A stretch of 46,637 nucleotides of DNA, taken from positions 1-46,637 of the forward strand of contig JAEWSG010000238.1 in assembly GCA_023398495.1 (NCBI GenBank), given 5' to 3'. Positions 7,510 to 16,152 of this stretch are shown piece after piece; within the stretch, counting starts at the first letter, position 1, and the number at the start of each line of letters is the position of its first letter. The notes under the pieces were generated by a model, which saw only the letters and a list, made by a program, of their open reading frames with translations, did not search any database and had not been told where the DNA came from. The translations under genes and the position numbers were made by a program. This stretch comes from Bacillota bacterium. Its GTDB lineage: Bacteria > Bacillota > Clostridia > Acetivibrionales > Acetivibrionaceae.

Positions 7510-8194
7510 ATAACGCAGTACCTATTCTTACCATGTTTGCTCCTTCTTCAATTGCAACTTCATAATCATTGCTCATTCCCATGGAAAGAAATTCTATAAT
7601 TATATTATTAATATTTTCCTTTTCAATGTCAATAGACAATTTACGCAAACCCGAAAAAACATTTCTCACTGTTTCAGGATTCGCAGTGTAAGGAGCCATT
7701 GTCATAAGCCCTCTGATCCTTACATTTTGCAGATCGGATATCCGTTTAATCAACTCTTTCGCATTATCCGGTGAAACACCAAATTTGGATTGTTCACCGG
7801 AAATATTGACCTGAATCAATATTTCAACTACTTTTCCAATCTTTAGTGCCCTGTTATGTATCTCCATTGCAAGATCATATCTGTCTACTGAATGAATCAT
7901 TTTTACTTTGTCCACAATGTATTTTACCTTATTTGTTTGAAGATGTCCAATTAAATGCCAATTACAACTCCTATTAATAATATCGTATTTTTCCATCAAT
8001 TCCTGAACCTTATTTTCTCCTAATTCAGTAATCCCATAATCAATAGCCCTCATAATCTTGTCAGGAACAACCGTTTTCGAGACTGCGACCAGTGTAATAT
8101 CCTCCGGCTTTCGTCCGCTTTTTATCGCTGCCTTCTCAATTTTTTGTCTGATAATATCTATATTATCTTTAATATATTCAAAATTCTCGCTCAT
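7487..8194 (-). CDS. yggS: YggS-family PLP homeostasis protein
   Basis: This 235-residue protein is a fold-type III PLP-binding protein without known catalytic activity, which keeps free pyridoxal phosphate and amino/keto acid pools in balance. The PLP lysine is in ITLVAVSKTVVPD near residue 36-40. Other landmarks are ITELGENKVQEL, WHLIGHLQTNKVKY, IQVNISGEQSKFGV and the phosphate-binding end FLSMGMSNDYEVAIEEGANMVRIGTALFG. It overlaps the HlyD-like gene by one base and precedes sepF, the usual order in Firmicutes (ylmE position). Confidence 0.93.
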   Translation of the reverse strand: MSENFEYIKDNIDIIRQKIEKAAIKSGRKPEDITLVAVSKTVVPDKIMRAIDYGITELGENKVQELMEKYDIINRSCNWHLIGHLQTNKVKYIVDKVKMIHSVDRYDLAMEIHNRALKIGKVVEILIQVNISGEQSKFGVSPDNAKELIKRISDLQNVRIRGLMTMAPYTANPETVRNVFSGLRKLSIDIEKENINNIIIEFLSMGMSNDYEVAIEEGANMVRIGTALFGERQYL

Positions 8195-9465
8195 CAGTTT
8201 ATTGTCTGCCCTTCCTCAATATTGACCGGGTTTACTATATAGCTTGAATATAAGTTGACAGAGTAGTCCTCCGGTTTTATATCTCCATTTTCTATTATAG
8301 CAAACTCTTCATTTTTTCCAATGATTTTAACCTTTATAAATCTTGCCCTGTTGGCCTTCACAAGACCAAGTTCAGCACTGTTTTTTGAATAATCTATATT
8401 TATCAGGCTTTTCAGCGGAACCTTAAACCCTCCATATTTGCTCTTTATAAGATCAATATTTACTGTCCTCAACGCTGCCGTCTCACTAAGAGCATTGCTT
8501 ACTCTGACTGCAAGTATGCTCTTTCCTCCTAAATCATCTGATCTGTAAAATACATCACCTTTTATTATCTTATCAAATTCATTCAGTCTGATTTCTATTA
8601 TAGCATCCACCTTAAACTCATTTGCCTTTGTTGTATCTACAGATAAAACAAGGTAATACTCAATACCTGTTATAATCTTTGCAAAAGGTTTGTTTGCCTC
8701 TACTCCTAATTCTTCAATATCTTTTTGAATACCTCTTGCTTCAATACTTTCAATATCCTGTAATGTGTAATCACTAATCTTATCAGGAGTTAGAACTTCT
8801 TCATAGCCGTCTACCACGTACGATACTACACCTGAAGAGGTAGTTCTTATATCTTTTGTATTTGAACTTATCCTTTGCTGTAACATTTCTTTCTCGCTTA
8901 AGAGTCCCTTTATATGAGTATCTGGTGAACTTAAACTGCCTGCTATCACAGCTTTCTTTTCTATAAGGCCATCAACTTCCTTTTTTATTTCCTTTATTTC
9001 CGACAACGCATTAAAATTACTAATGGCAATAACTCTCTTAAATTTCTCCTCAATTTCTTTATCTATCTTTTCTAAGTCATCCGAGAATAGCTCTAAATTT
9101 TCATTTCTTTTTTTCTGTGCATCTATTATTCTCAAATCCAACCTTTTTAATTCTTCAAGGAGCTTTTCCGAAGAACCGTTTAGTACCGTAGCTATTCTTT
9201 CATTGGCCTTAACCTTTTCTCCTTCACTTATTTCTTTGATGCATTTGCCCCCTAAAGCTGAATTCATAACCACTTCATTCCTGACTATAACCGCATCAAC
9301 ATTTATGGAATCCTCAATTTCACCCATTCTGACAATATCTGTTGTTACATTTTTACCATAAATCCAGAATATCAAAGAAGGAATATATAAAAGCAAAAAT
9401 AAAACTGTTAAAATACTTCCAAGCTTTATTCTTCTTGTCGTTGCTGACTTTTCTATTTCAGCCAA
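8194..9465 (-). CDS. HlyD-like membrane-fusion/adaptor protein
   Basis: This 423-residue protein has one N-terminal membrane helix (about residues 14-36), then beta and coiled-coil segments like HlyD-family adaptors: VDAVIVRNEVVMNSALGGKCIKEISEGEKVKANERIATV (biotinyl-lipoyl half), a long helical hairpin (residues 95-190), and TSSGVVSYVVDGYE (second half). A TTG at 9480 would be the longest start, but it lies 5' of the GGGAGGG ribosome site; the TTG at 9465 fits better. It is the first gene of the division cluster and overlaps yggS by one base. No ABC transporter or outer component is adjacent, so its partner and substrate are unknown. Confidence 0.75.
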   Translation of the reverse strand: MAEIEKSATTRRIKLGSILTVLFLLLYIPSLIFWIYGKNVTTDIVRMGEIEDSINVDAVIVRNEVVMNSALGGKCIKEISEGEKVKANERIATVLNGSSEKLLEELKRLDLRIIDAQKKRNENLELFSDDLEKIDKEIEEKFKRVIAISNFNALSEIKEIKKEVDGLIEKKAVIAGSLSSPDTHIKGLLSEKEMLQQRISSNTKDIRTTSSGVVSYVVDGYEEVLTPDKISDYTLQDIESIEARGIQKDIEELGVEANKPFAKIITGIEYYLVLSVDTTKANEFKVDAIIEIRLNEFDKIIKGDVFYRSDDLGGKSILAVRVSNALSETAALRTVNIDLIKSKYGGFKVPLKSLINIDYSKNSAELGLVKANRARFIKVKIIGKNEEFAIIENGDIKPEDYSVNLYSSYIVNPVNIEEGQTIN

Positions 9466-9481
9466 ATTAAACCCTCCCAAT

Positions 9482-9520
9482 CAAGAAAATTCGCTTCGGT
9501 CATGACTTTCTTGTTCATCG
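9482..9520. repeat. short repeat E, copy 1
   Basis: CAAGAAAATTCGCTTCGGTCATGACTTTCTTG is nearly palindromic (CAAGAAA/TTTCTTG). A relative lies at 42797-42835. Confidence 0.4.
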
Positions 9521-9538
9521 GGGAACTCTATAGTTCCC
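9521..9538. terminator. short hairpin between PLP-enzyme gene and hlyD-like gene
   Basis: GGGAACT and AGTTCCC form a perfect 7-bp stem with a 4-base loop. It lies 16 bases past the end of the PLP-enzyme gene (minus strand). There is no T tract, so it may be a weak terminator or an RNA-processing hairpin. Confidence 0.35.
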
Positions 9539-9554
9539 TTCGACGGACAGGACA

Positions 9555-10838
9555 CTATATATTTATAAGTGACTTGTCAAGCATATTCTGAATTGCTATC
9601 ATAATTCCAAGCTTTACGTGCTCATATACAAGGCCTCCCTGCATATACGCAATATAAGGAGGTTTTATAGGTGCATCAGCACTAAGTTCAATAGATGAAC
9701 CTTGGATAAATGCACCTGCAGCCATTATTACAGGGCTGTCATATCCGGGCATGTCCCATGGTTCAGGCGTAACATAGGAATCAACAGGTGACCCCTTTTG
9801 AATCCCCTGGCAAAATGCTATTAAGCTGTCTGGATTATTAAACTTAACTGCCTGAATAATATCACCACGTGCATCGGTTATATCCGGGCTGGTTTCAAAG
9901 CCAAGCCTTTTCATAACTGACGAACAAAGAACTGCACCTTTGAGGCTTTCTCCAACGACATGAGGTGCCAGGAAAAGGCCTTGAAACATCGACCTGTTGT
10001 GTCCTAATGACGACCCAACCTCTTTTCCGAGCCCCGGCGTAGTAAGTCTGTAGGCAGCTTTATTTACACATTCCCTGCTTCCTACTATATAGCCTCCAGT
10101 TTGTGCCAATCCACCTCCGGGGTTTTTTATGAGAGAACCTGCTGCAAGGTCTGCACCTGCCTCTATTGGTTCGCGTTCCTCAACAAACTCACCGTAACAG
10201 TTGTCAACCAATACAATTATATCACTTTTTTTGCTTTTAATAAACGATATGGTCTGTTCTATATCGTCAATCAAAAGTGTCTGCCTCCATGCATAGCCCC
10301 TTGACCTCTGAATGAGCACCATTTTTGTTCTGTCATTTATAGCTTTGCCGATTGATTCCAAATCAGGCTTTCCATTTGCCATAAGTTCAACCTGTGAATA
10401 TGTAACTTTAAATTCTTTCAGGGAACCTCCACCTTCTCCCCTTATACCTACTACCTCTTCTAACGTGTCATAGGGCTTACCCGTTACACAAAGAAGTTCA
10501 TCTCCCGGTCGTAAAACACCATATAAGCACAAAGCCAACGCATGGGTGCCGGACACTATCTGGTGTCTTACAAGGGCATCTTCTGCCTTAAACACCTCTT
10601 TATACACATTATCTAAGACTTCTCTACCCTTATCATCGTAACCATAGCCTGTGGTGCCCGGAAAATGAGTGTCACTTAATTTGTTTATCTGCATTGCACG
10701 GATTACTTTTAGCTGGTTAAATTCCCTTACCCGGTCAATCTTATGGAATTCATTACTCGCCTCTTCCTGTGCAAGGTTTACACATTCTAAAACTTTGCTC
10801 TCTATATTAAATTCCTTCTCTAAAAAGTCCTGTATCAT
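9555..10838 (-). CDS. PLP-dependent enzyme, aluminium-resistance/methionine gamma-lyase family
   Basis: This 427-residue protein is a fold-type I PLP enzyme of the COG4100 (YnbB-like) family. It has the family start MIQDFLEKEFNIESKVLECVNLAQEEA, FPGTTGYGYDDKGREVLDNVY, the cofactor aspartate in IIVLVDNCYGEFVE, and the probable PLP lysine in GADLAAGSLIKNPGGGLAQTGGYIVG. Homologues are often called cystathionine beta-lyase or methionine gamma-lyase-like, but the real substrate is not settled. The frame runs on upstream of the ATG at 10838, through an ATG at 10859 and a TTG at 10898, into a helix-coding repeat. The family start matches 10838, although the GAGAGG ribosome-like site is 13 bases away, so the start is uncertain. 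Confidence 0.82.
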   Translation of the reverse strand: MIQDFLEKEFNIESKVLECVNLAQEEASNEFHKIDRVREFNQLKVIRAMQINKLSDTHFPGTTGYGYDDKGREVLDNVYKEVFKAEDALVRHQIVSGTHALALCLYGVLRPGDELLCVTGKPYDTLEEVVGIRGEGGGSLKEFKVTYSQVELMANGKPDLESIGKAINDRTKMVLIQRSRGYAWRQTLLIDDIEQTISFIKSKKSDIIVLVDNCYGEFVEEREPIEAGADLAAGSLIKNPGGGLAQTGGYIVGSRECVNKAAYRLTTPGLGKEVGSSLGHNRSMFQGLFLAPHVVGESLKGAVLCSSVMKRLGFETSPDITDARGDIIQAVKFNNPDSLIAFCQGIQKGSPVDSYVTPEPWDMPGYDSPVIMAAGAFIQGSSIELSADAPIKPPYIAYMQGGLVYEHVKLGIMIAIQNMLDKSLINI

Positions 10839-10888
10839 TTTATCAGCATTTCCTCTCATTAAATTAATCTTATAAAGCATAAAATATA

Positions 10889-10957
10889 CCGCAGCCAAAG
10901 CTGCAATAAAAGCAGTAATGCCGGCCGCACCAAACAGCGGAACAACATCTTCTGTCT
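10889..10957. repeat. repeat F, copy 2, upstream of PLP-enzyme gene
   Basis: Read on the minus strand in the frame of the downstream gene, it translates EDVVPLFGAAGITAFIAALAAVYF, one hydrophobic helix with no ATG, GTG or TTG at its head. It matches the helix of the possible small ORF at 7381-7509. The words GATGTTGTTCCGCTGTTTG are shared with 46390-46408, and a variant occurs at 15067-15084. Confidence 0.5.
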
Positions 10958-11066
10958 TACATAGACTATTTTAACATATAAATCAGTTAATTCAAGCTTT
11001 AGTGCTTTTGAACATAATTCATTTCTAGAAATCAATTATGCAAAATGCACATCCTATGTTTTTTGT

Positions 11067-11105
11067 TGATTAACAAAATTAAATTCTAGATTTTTTTGTT
11101 AATCA
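11067..11105 (-). terminator. AT-rich hairpin after GH13 gene
   Basis: TGATTAACAAAA at 11067-11078 and its exact complement at 11094-11105 form a 12-bp stem just 12 bases past the stop of the GH13 gene (minus strand). It is AT-rich and lacks a clear T run, so termination here is possible but not certain. Confidence 0.4.
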
Positions 11106-11116
11106 GCTTTAGATAT

Positions 11117-12844
11117 CTATTTCTTTTCGCATTTCTCCATTCTGAGTATCTTCCACTCATAAGGTTTCAATTGAACCTTTATTGCACGGCCCTCAATTCT
11201 GACAGTTAATTTTTGTACAAGGTCGTATGCATAACCTATATCACTGTCAGTGTGGCCTACATACACACTTCCGTTTGATTTTGTGTGGGTTGTATTAATA
11301 AGTATTACCAGAAACTCCTTCTCAGTATATCTCCCATATGCCAGTATACCTTGATTACCTATGACACTTAAATCAATGAAACCACCTTTTCTTAAAGCCT
11401 CACTTTCTTTCCTCAAAGCTATCAGAAAACGATACAACTTAAGAATACCAGCATTCCATTTAGTACTGTCCCAGACCATTGGTCTTCGGCAGTCAGGATC
11501 TGTCTCGCCTTTCATTCCTATTTCATCTCCGTAATAAACTAAAGGCACTCCAGGGAAAGTGAACTGAAAAACTACTGCAAGCTCAAAACGTTTTTCACAA
11601 TCCTTGCACAAAGTCAGAAACCTCGGGGTATCATGGGTACTTATTACATTTACCATGCTGTTTAATACTCCCGTCTTAAAGTTCATTAAATAGCCACTGA
11701 TTCTCTGTTTAAACAGTGCACAACTTATAGATTTGTATGCAAACAAATCATTTATTAAAGACTTTAGTGGATAATTTATAACAGAATCAAACTGGTCCCC
11801 ATCAAGCCAGGACGAAGCTTCATCAAATATCTCACCCAATAAAACAATATTACTCTTTACTGCTTTTAATTCTCTTCTAATATATCTCCAAAAATCACGG
11901 TCTATCTCGTCAGCAACATCAAATCTCCAGCCGTCCACATTAAACTCACTCGTCCAGTACCTTAATACACCCACAAGATATTCTATCACCTCAGGGTTTG
12001 ATGTGTTAAGCTTAGGCATCCCACCAAAAAATGAAAAACATTCATAATTGGGTTCAGGACTTTGGGAGACAGGGAAAGCATTTGTAAAAAACCAATCCTT
12101 ATAAGTCGAACTAAAACCCTTTGCCATAATATCCTTAAAAGCAAAAAATTCAATTCCTGTATGGTTTAATACAGCATCAAATATAACCTTGATTTTTGAC
12201 GCATGGCATAGGTCTATAAACTCCTTAAGCTGTACCTTGTCTCCTAAAAGCGGATCCACTTCATAATAGTCATTTATATCATACCTGTGATACGAACTGG
12301 ATTTAAAAACAGGATTAAGATAAATACTGCCCACACCCAAGTTCTTAATATACTCAAACTCAGATATCATACCACTAAGATTTCCCCCATAAAAATCACT
12401 GTTTAAATTCGACTTAGTGTGCTGCCTTTTAAATCTATCAGGAAAAATTTGATATATTACAGTATCCTCGAACCATTCCACATTTGCAATAACATCTTTC
12501 TGGCATATATAAGAAAAGGAGAAGTGACCCCATGCCGGTTTGTGCTTATGAAACCCATTTTGGTTATACCAGAGTGCTTCATACGCATTCTCAAGATAAA
12601 ACATATATTTAAATCGTTTAATTCCAACACAAAGTCTGGCTTCATAATAATCGAACAACTCGTCCGAAGCAGCTTTCTCCATCATCTTTTTTCCCTTTAC
12701 TGACGAGTCATACTTTTCTTCGTAGTAAACAATACAAACGGTCATTTCATTCTTGCGAGTTCTTATCCTTAGAACAAGTGTATCCTTATCCGTGCCAAAT
12801 GCATATTGGCTATATTGTTTGTGAAATATTGCTTCTCTTAACAT
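11117..12844 (-). CDS. cytoplasmic GH13 enzyme (neopullulanase/cyclomaltodextrinase-like)
   Basis: This 575-residue glycoside hydrolase has an N-terminal CBM34-like beta domain (about residues 1-130), a TIM barrel and a C-terminal beta domain. GH13 signatures are DRFKRQHTKSN, FDAVLNHTG (conserved region I), DGWRFDVADEID with the nucleophile Asp (II), VLLGEIFDEAS with the acid Glu (III) and VISTHDTPRFL with the third acid (IV). The N-terminal domain and YQIFPDRF entry are typical of GH13_20 enzymes acting on cyclodextrins, pullulan or maltodextrins. There is no signal peptide, so it probably processes imported maltodextrins or stored glucan. A GTG at 12874 opens the frame, but the ATG at 12844 follows GTGAGGT by 5 bases. 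Confidence 0.85.
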   Translation of the reverse strand: MLREAIFHKQYSQYAFGTDKDTLVLRIRTRKNEMTVCIVYYEEKYDSSVKGKKMMEKAASDELFDYYEARLCVGIKRFKYMFYLENAYEALWYNQNGFHKHKPAWGHFSFSYICQKDVIANVEWFEDTVIYQIFPDRFKRQHTKSNLNSDFYGGNLSGMISEFEYIKNLGVGSIYLNPVFKSSSYHRYDINDYYEVDPLLGDKVQLKEFIDLCHASKIKVIFDAVLNHTGIEFFAFKDIMAKGFSSTYKDWFFTNAFPVSQSPEPNYECFSFFGGMPKLNTSNPEVIEYLVGVLRYWTSEFNVDGWRFDVADEIDRDFWRYIRRELKAVKSNIVLLGEIFDEASSWLDGDQFDSVINYPLKSLINDLFAYKSISCALFKQRISGYLMNFKTGVLNSMVNVISTHDTPRFLTLCKDCEKRFELAVVFQFTFPGVPLVYYGDEIGMKGETDPDCRRPMVWDSTKWNAGILKLYRFLIALRKESEALRKGGFIDLSVIGNQGILAYGRYTEKEFLVILINTTHTKSNGSVYVGHTDSDIGYAYDLVQKLTVRIEGRAIKVQLKPYEWKILRMEKCEKK

Positions 12845-13007
12845 TTTTACCTCACTTACTTTTATTTTGCACACTTAAGAATTTATATCGGAAATTAAGC
12901 TTTAATCAATTAGAAGTACATTTTAGAAGCTTAGCAAAGAATTGCTTTTGATCACATATATAAATATCATATGCTTCCAATACAATAATATCATATCGAA
13001 TCTTAAG

Positions 13008-13035
13008 CCGCAATCAAAGCAGTTAGTCCAGGGTG
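13008..13035. repeat. repeat F, short fragment
   Basis: On the minus strand CTGGACTAACTGCTTTGATT then GCGGCTTAAG resembles the middle of repeat F (ATTACTGCTTTTATTGCAGC). It is short, so chance similarity is possible. Confidence 0.25.
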
Positions 13036-13076
13036 CATAATATTTAGGTAAAGAAAAATATACGCCCTATACAAAT

Positions 13077-13276
13077 GGGTGCATATTTTAATAGTGCACC
13101 ATATTATGGAAAGGACATTGCGTAGAGGCTATAGAGAATGTAAACGAAGCGAAGGGAAAGTCGAATCACTGTTTGAGCGAAGCGAGTTTGATTCGACCCG
13201 CAGCGAGTTTTACATTCTCTCAGCCTCGAAGCTTAAGTCCTTGGAATAATATGGTGCACGACAAATTAATACACCC
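13077..13276. repeat. MITE-like repeat A, complete 200-bp copy
   Basis: The ends are inverted repeats: GGGTGCAT at 13077 against ATACACCC at 13269, then TGCACCATATTATGGAAAGGAC (in part) against the right-hand GTCCTTGGAATAATATGGTGCA (in part). Inside are GAGAATGTAAA against TTTACATTCTC and the hairpin TCGAATCA/TGATTCGA. ATACAAA directly flanks both ends (13069-13075 and 13278-13284), a likely 7-bp target duplication. There is no ORF, so any transposition would need a transposase from elsewhere. Confidence 0.85.
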
Positions 13277-13343
13277 CATACAAACTATGATACTTGAAAT
13301 TTATTGTCGAATATATTATTATTCAGAAAAAGGGTGATTGAAC

Positions 13344-14357
13344 TTGATAATAAAATATACTGCTGATGACAATGATAATGGCAAAGTTGTAAAATACATA
13401 TTGAAAAACAGGATGAACCTTTCTGAAAGGTTGATAAAAAAGCTCAAATACCAGAGCAAAATATTGCTAAATAAGCAGCCTGTATTTGTCAACGCAATTG
13501 TATACTACGGGGATGTTTTAGAAGTTGAAATTGAATATGATGAAGAATCAGAAGATATAGTTCCACAGGATATTCCCATAGATATTATTTATGAGGACGA
13601 TTGTCTTATTGTTATAAATAAATCTGCCGATATCGTTGTTCACCCAACCTGTGCACACCGTGACGGCACCCTTGCCAACGCTGTAGCCTTCCATCTTAAA
13701 AAAAGCGGTATTTTTAAAAAAATACGACCGGTTATCAGACTTGACAGAAATACAACTGGTATCATCATATTTGCAAAAAACTCCTTTTCTCAGGAATTCC
13801 TGATTCGACAAATGAATAATAAATCCTTTGTCAAAGAATACATAGGAATGGTGCATGGTATTGTAAAAAACCAGGCTGGAACTATAAATCTGCCTATTGA
13901 ACGCAAAGAAGGAAGTATAATGTTAAGACATGTTACTGCGTCGGGAGACCCTTCAATAACACATTTTGAAACCTTAGAGCTGCTAAACAACTCGTCTGTG
14001 CTGAAATTCCGTTTAGAGACAGGAAGAACTCACCAGATAAGAGTCCACTGTCAAGCTATTGGTCACCCCCTTGTGGGGGATACCCTATATCCGTATCTGG
14101 ATAAAGCCCAAACAGCAGAAATTCTAACACACTTTCACGGTGATAAAATATACTACCAATTCGAAAACGGTATTCCCATTTATACAGATGCTATTACCCA
14201 AAACCAAAATATCGATACAGAGCCTGGCATTATTGAAAGACAAGCACTTCATGCCTACAAAGTGGAGTTTCTCCATCCCATGAGCGGAAAAATTCTTCAA
14301 CTCGTTGCGCCCATTCCGAAGGACTTGAATAAGGCCGTGGAAATATTAAAAAATTAG
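13344..14357 (+). CDS. RluA-family rRNA pseudouridine synthase
   Basis: This 337-residue protein has an N-terminal S4 RNA-binding domain (LSERLIKKLKYQSKILLNKQPV) and a RluA/RluD catalytic domain. The catalytic aspartate is in RPVIRLDRNTTGIIIFAKN near residue 135, with LRFLETGRTHQIRVHCQAIGHPLVGD-type motif further on. It makes pseudouridine in large-subunit rRNA, most likely as a RluD relative; the exact target cannot be read from sequence. A TTG at 13338 opens the frame but lies too close to the AAGGGTGAT ribosome site; the TTG at 13344 is better placed. It stands alone on the plus strand with the MITE copy directly upstream. Confidence 0.88.
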   Translation: MIIKYTADDNDNGKVVKYILKNRMNLSERLIKKLKYQSKILLNKQPVFVNAIVYYGDVLEVEIEYDEESEDIVPQDIPIDIIYEDDCLIVINKSADIVVHPTCAHRDGTLANAVAFHLKKSGIFKKIRPVIRLDRNTTGIIIFAKNSFSQEFLIRQMNNKSFVKEYIGMVHGIVKNQAGTINLPIERKEGSIMLRHVTASGDPSITHFETLELLNNSSVLKFRLETGRTHQIRVHCQAIGHPLVGDTLYPYLDKAQTAEILTHFHGDKIYYQFENGIPIYTDAITQNQNIDTEPGIIERQALHAYKVEFLHPMSGKILQLVAPIPKDLNKAVEILKN

Positions 14358-14466
14358 TCATCAAATCATTTACACAAATTCATAATAATGCTATTATAAT
14401 ACTTGCTTTCCGACTTATACAAAGCCACAGAAGCTTTACCATATTTAAAACTGGAGGGAGTCTTAA

Positions 14467-15051
14467 GTGGAAATTCTCAAAGACAGGTATACCATTACCG
14501 AATTAAGTGAGCGTCTTGGAATAACCGACCACGCATTAAGGTATTATGAAAAGGAGTTTAACCTGAGCGTTCCAAAAGATAGTAGAGGCAGGCGATATTA
14601 CACACCGGAATATGCCAACGTAATGTTTCAGATAAAAACCATGCGTGATGATGGGCTTGAGATTAAAGCCATCAAAAAAATATTTGAGTCTGAAAACATT
14701 ATAAATGAGCCTCCGCCTGTTGTGTCAGAAAATGAGGTTAATGCTCTTGCTCCTTTTAACGCAAATGAAAACATTATAGATATTAAGAATTTTTTCAATG
14801 AATTTGGCGACCGCCTCACTCTAAGTATCTCAAGCGAAGTAGCTGCCACAAGAGAGCAGATAAATATGGAGCTTAACAAAACCAAACTTGAACTTGGAGC
14901 TTGTGTTGAAAATAATATAAGGAAAATCGAAAACAAATTGGACAAGCATTTTGAAAATGTAGACCGTTCTTTAGGGTTATGGCGTGAAAGAAACAAAGGA
15001 GGCTTCTTCAGCCGAATCTCAAGAATAATGCTTAAAAAGAAAATAATGTGA
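14467..15051 (+). CDS. MerR-family transcriptional regulator
   Basis: This 194-residue protein has a winged helix-turn-helix of the MerR type at residues 1-75 (YTITELSERLGITDHALRYYEKEFNL, then RGRRYYTPEYANVMFQIKTMRDDGLEIKAIKKIF). A helical C-terminal part follows, including a coiled coil of about residues 110-170 (FNEFGDRLTLSISSEVAATREQINMELNKTKLEL) and a basic tail. There are no cysteines arranged for metal binding, so the inducer is unknown. Translation probably begins at a GTG preceded by GGAGGG. The gene is convergent with the che operon and shares a hairpin terminator with it. Confidence 0.85.
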   Translation: MEILKDRYTITELSERLGITDHALRYYEKEFNLSVPKDSRGRRYYTPEYANVMFQIKTMRDDGLEIKAIKKIFESENIINEPPPVVSENEVNALAPFNANENIIDIKNFFNEFGDRLTLSISSEVAATREQINMELNKTKLELGACVENNIRKIENKLDKHFENVDRSLGLWRERNKGGFFSRISRIMLKKKIM

Positions 15052-15074
15052 AACAAACTTTTTAGAAGATATTG

Positions 15075-15097
15075 TTCCGCTGTTTACCGCAGCGGAA
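15075..15097. terminator. hairpin between convergent merR-type gene and cheB
   Basis: TTCCGCTG and CAGCGGAA form a perfect 8-bp stem with a 7-base loop between the two convergent stops. The left arm lies in GAAGATATTGTTCCGCTGTTT, a word also found in repeat F. Confidence 0.6.
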
Positions 15098-15106
15098 CCT
15101 ATTTAA

Positions 15107-16147
15107 TCAAAGCATTGAAAATACAGTTTGTGCGACTGAATCCAACGGCACCTGCTTTTCAACAGCACCCAACTCATAAGCCACTCTAGGCATTCCATAT
15201 ACGACACAACTCTGTTGATCCTGCCCTACTGTCCTGGCACCGCTGTTTCTCATGGAAAGCAATCCTTTTGCACCATCGCCTCCCATGCCTGTCAAGATTA
15301 CACCTATCGCATTTTTGCCTGCCACCTTGGCTACAGACTCAAATAGAACATCTACTGAAGGGCAGTGTCCATTAACCTTCTCTCCTTTGAAGCATTCAAC
15401 CGTATAAATATTTCCTACTTTTTTAAGTCTCATTTGATAATCTCCCGGAGCAATAAGAACCCTTCCTGGGTAGACCTTGTCACCATTTTCAGCTTCCTTA
15501 ATTTCCATTAAACATGAATTATTCAGCCTTTCAGAATACATTCTGGTAAAAACCGGAGGCATATGTTGTACTATTACTGTTCCAGGGATGTCTTTGGGCA
15601 TGGCTTTTAAAACACTGTAAATGGCCTCTGTTCCACCAGTTGAAGCACCTATTGCCAGAATCTTTTCCGTTTTACTGCTATCTGCATTTATATATTGCCT
15701 GCCGGTCGGTATTTCACTCTTCCACCGTCCAACTTTAGCAGTAGATGCAATTTTTATTTTAATTATAAGTTCATTTATAAATGCGTTCAGGCTTAATTGT
15801 CTGCTCATATCAGGTTTTGTTACAAAGTCAACAGCACCCGCATTTAAAGCATTGAACACATTTTCACTCACAGCACTAACAACTACAACCGGTATTGGAT
15901 ATTGAGGCATCAGACGCTTTAAAAACTCAATTCCGTTCATTTTAGGCATTTCAACATCAAGTGTCATAACATCTGGCTCAAACTCGATTAGCTTGTCTCT
16001 CGCACTATATGGATCTGACGCTGTTCCCACAACTTCAATAGCAGCATCCTGACTGATTCTTTTAGCTAGTGTTTCTCTGAAAAGCAAAGAATCATCAACT
16101 ATCAAAACCTTTATTTTTCGTCGAATGCTTGTTTTTTTATGTTCCAT
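15107..16147 (-). CDS. cheB: chemotaxis protein-glutamate methylesterase/glutaminase
   Basis: This 346-residue response regulator has a receiver domain at residues 10-125 (VLIVDDSLLF, phospho-Asp in DVMTLDVEMPKMNG, VTKPD) and a CheB methylesterase domain at 160-346. The catalytic triad is visible: Ser in ILAIGASTGGTEAI, His in VIVQHMPPVFT and Asp in GVILTGMGGDGAKGL. It removes methyl groups from receptor glutamates (and deamidates glutamines) when phosphorylated by CheA, giving adaptation. It is the last gene of the che operon, 5 bases after cheR. Confidence 0.96.
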   Translation of the reverse strand: MEHKKTSIRRKIKVLIVDDSLLFRETLAKRISQDAAIEVVGTASDPYSARDKLIEFEPDVMTLDVEMPKMNGIEFLKRLMPQYPIPVVVVSAVSENVFNALNAGAVDFVTKPDMSRQLSLNAFINELIIKIKIASTAKVGRWKSEIPTGRQYINADSSKTEKILAIGASTGGTEAIYSVLKAMPKDIPGTVIVQHMPPVFTRMYSERLNNSCLMEIKEAENGDKVYPGRVLIAPGDYQMRLKKVGNIYTVECFKGEKVNGHCPSVDVLFESVAKVAGKNAIGVILTGMGGDGAKGLLSMRNSGARTVGQDQQSCVVYGMPRVAYELGAVEKQVPLDSVAQTVFSML

Positions 16148-16152
16148 GTCAA

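Noticed and set aside
13305..13311. TGTCGAA, a 0A-box match upstream of the RluA-type gene
   Set aside because: A single 7-base match in AT-rich sequence before a housekeeping gene is expected by chance; I found no supporting promoter.
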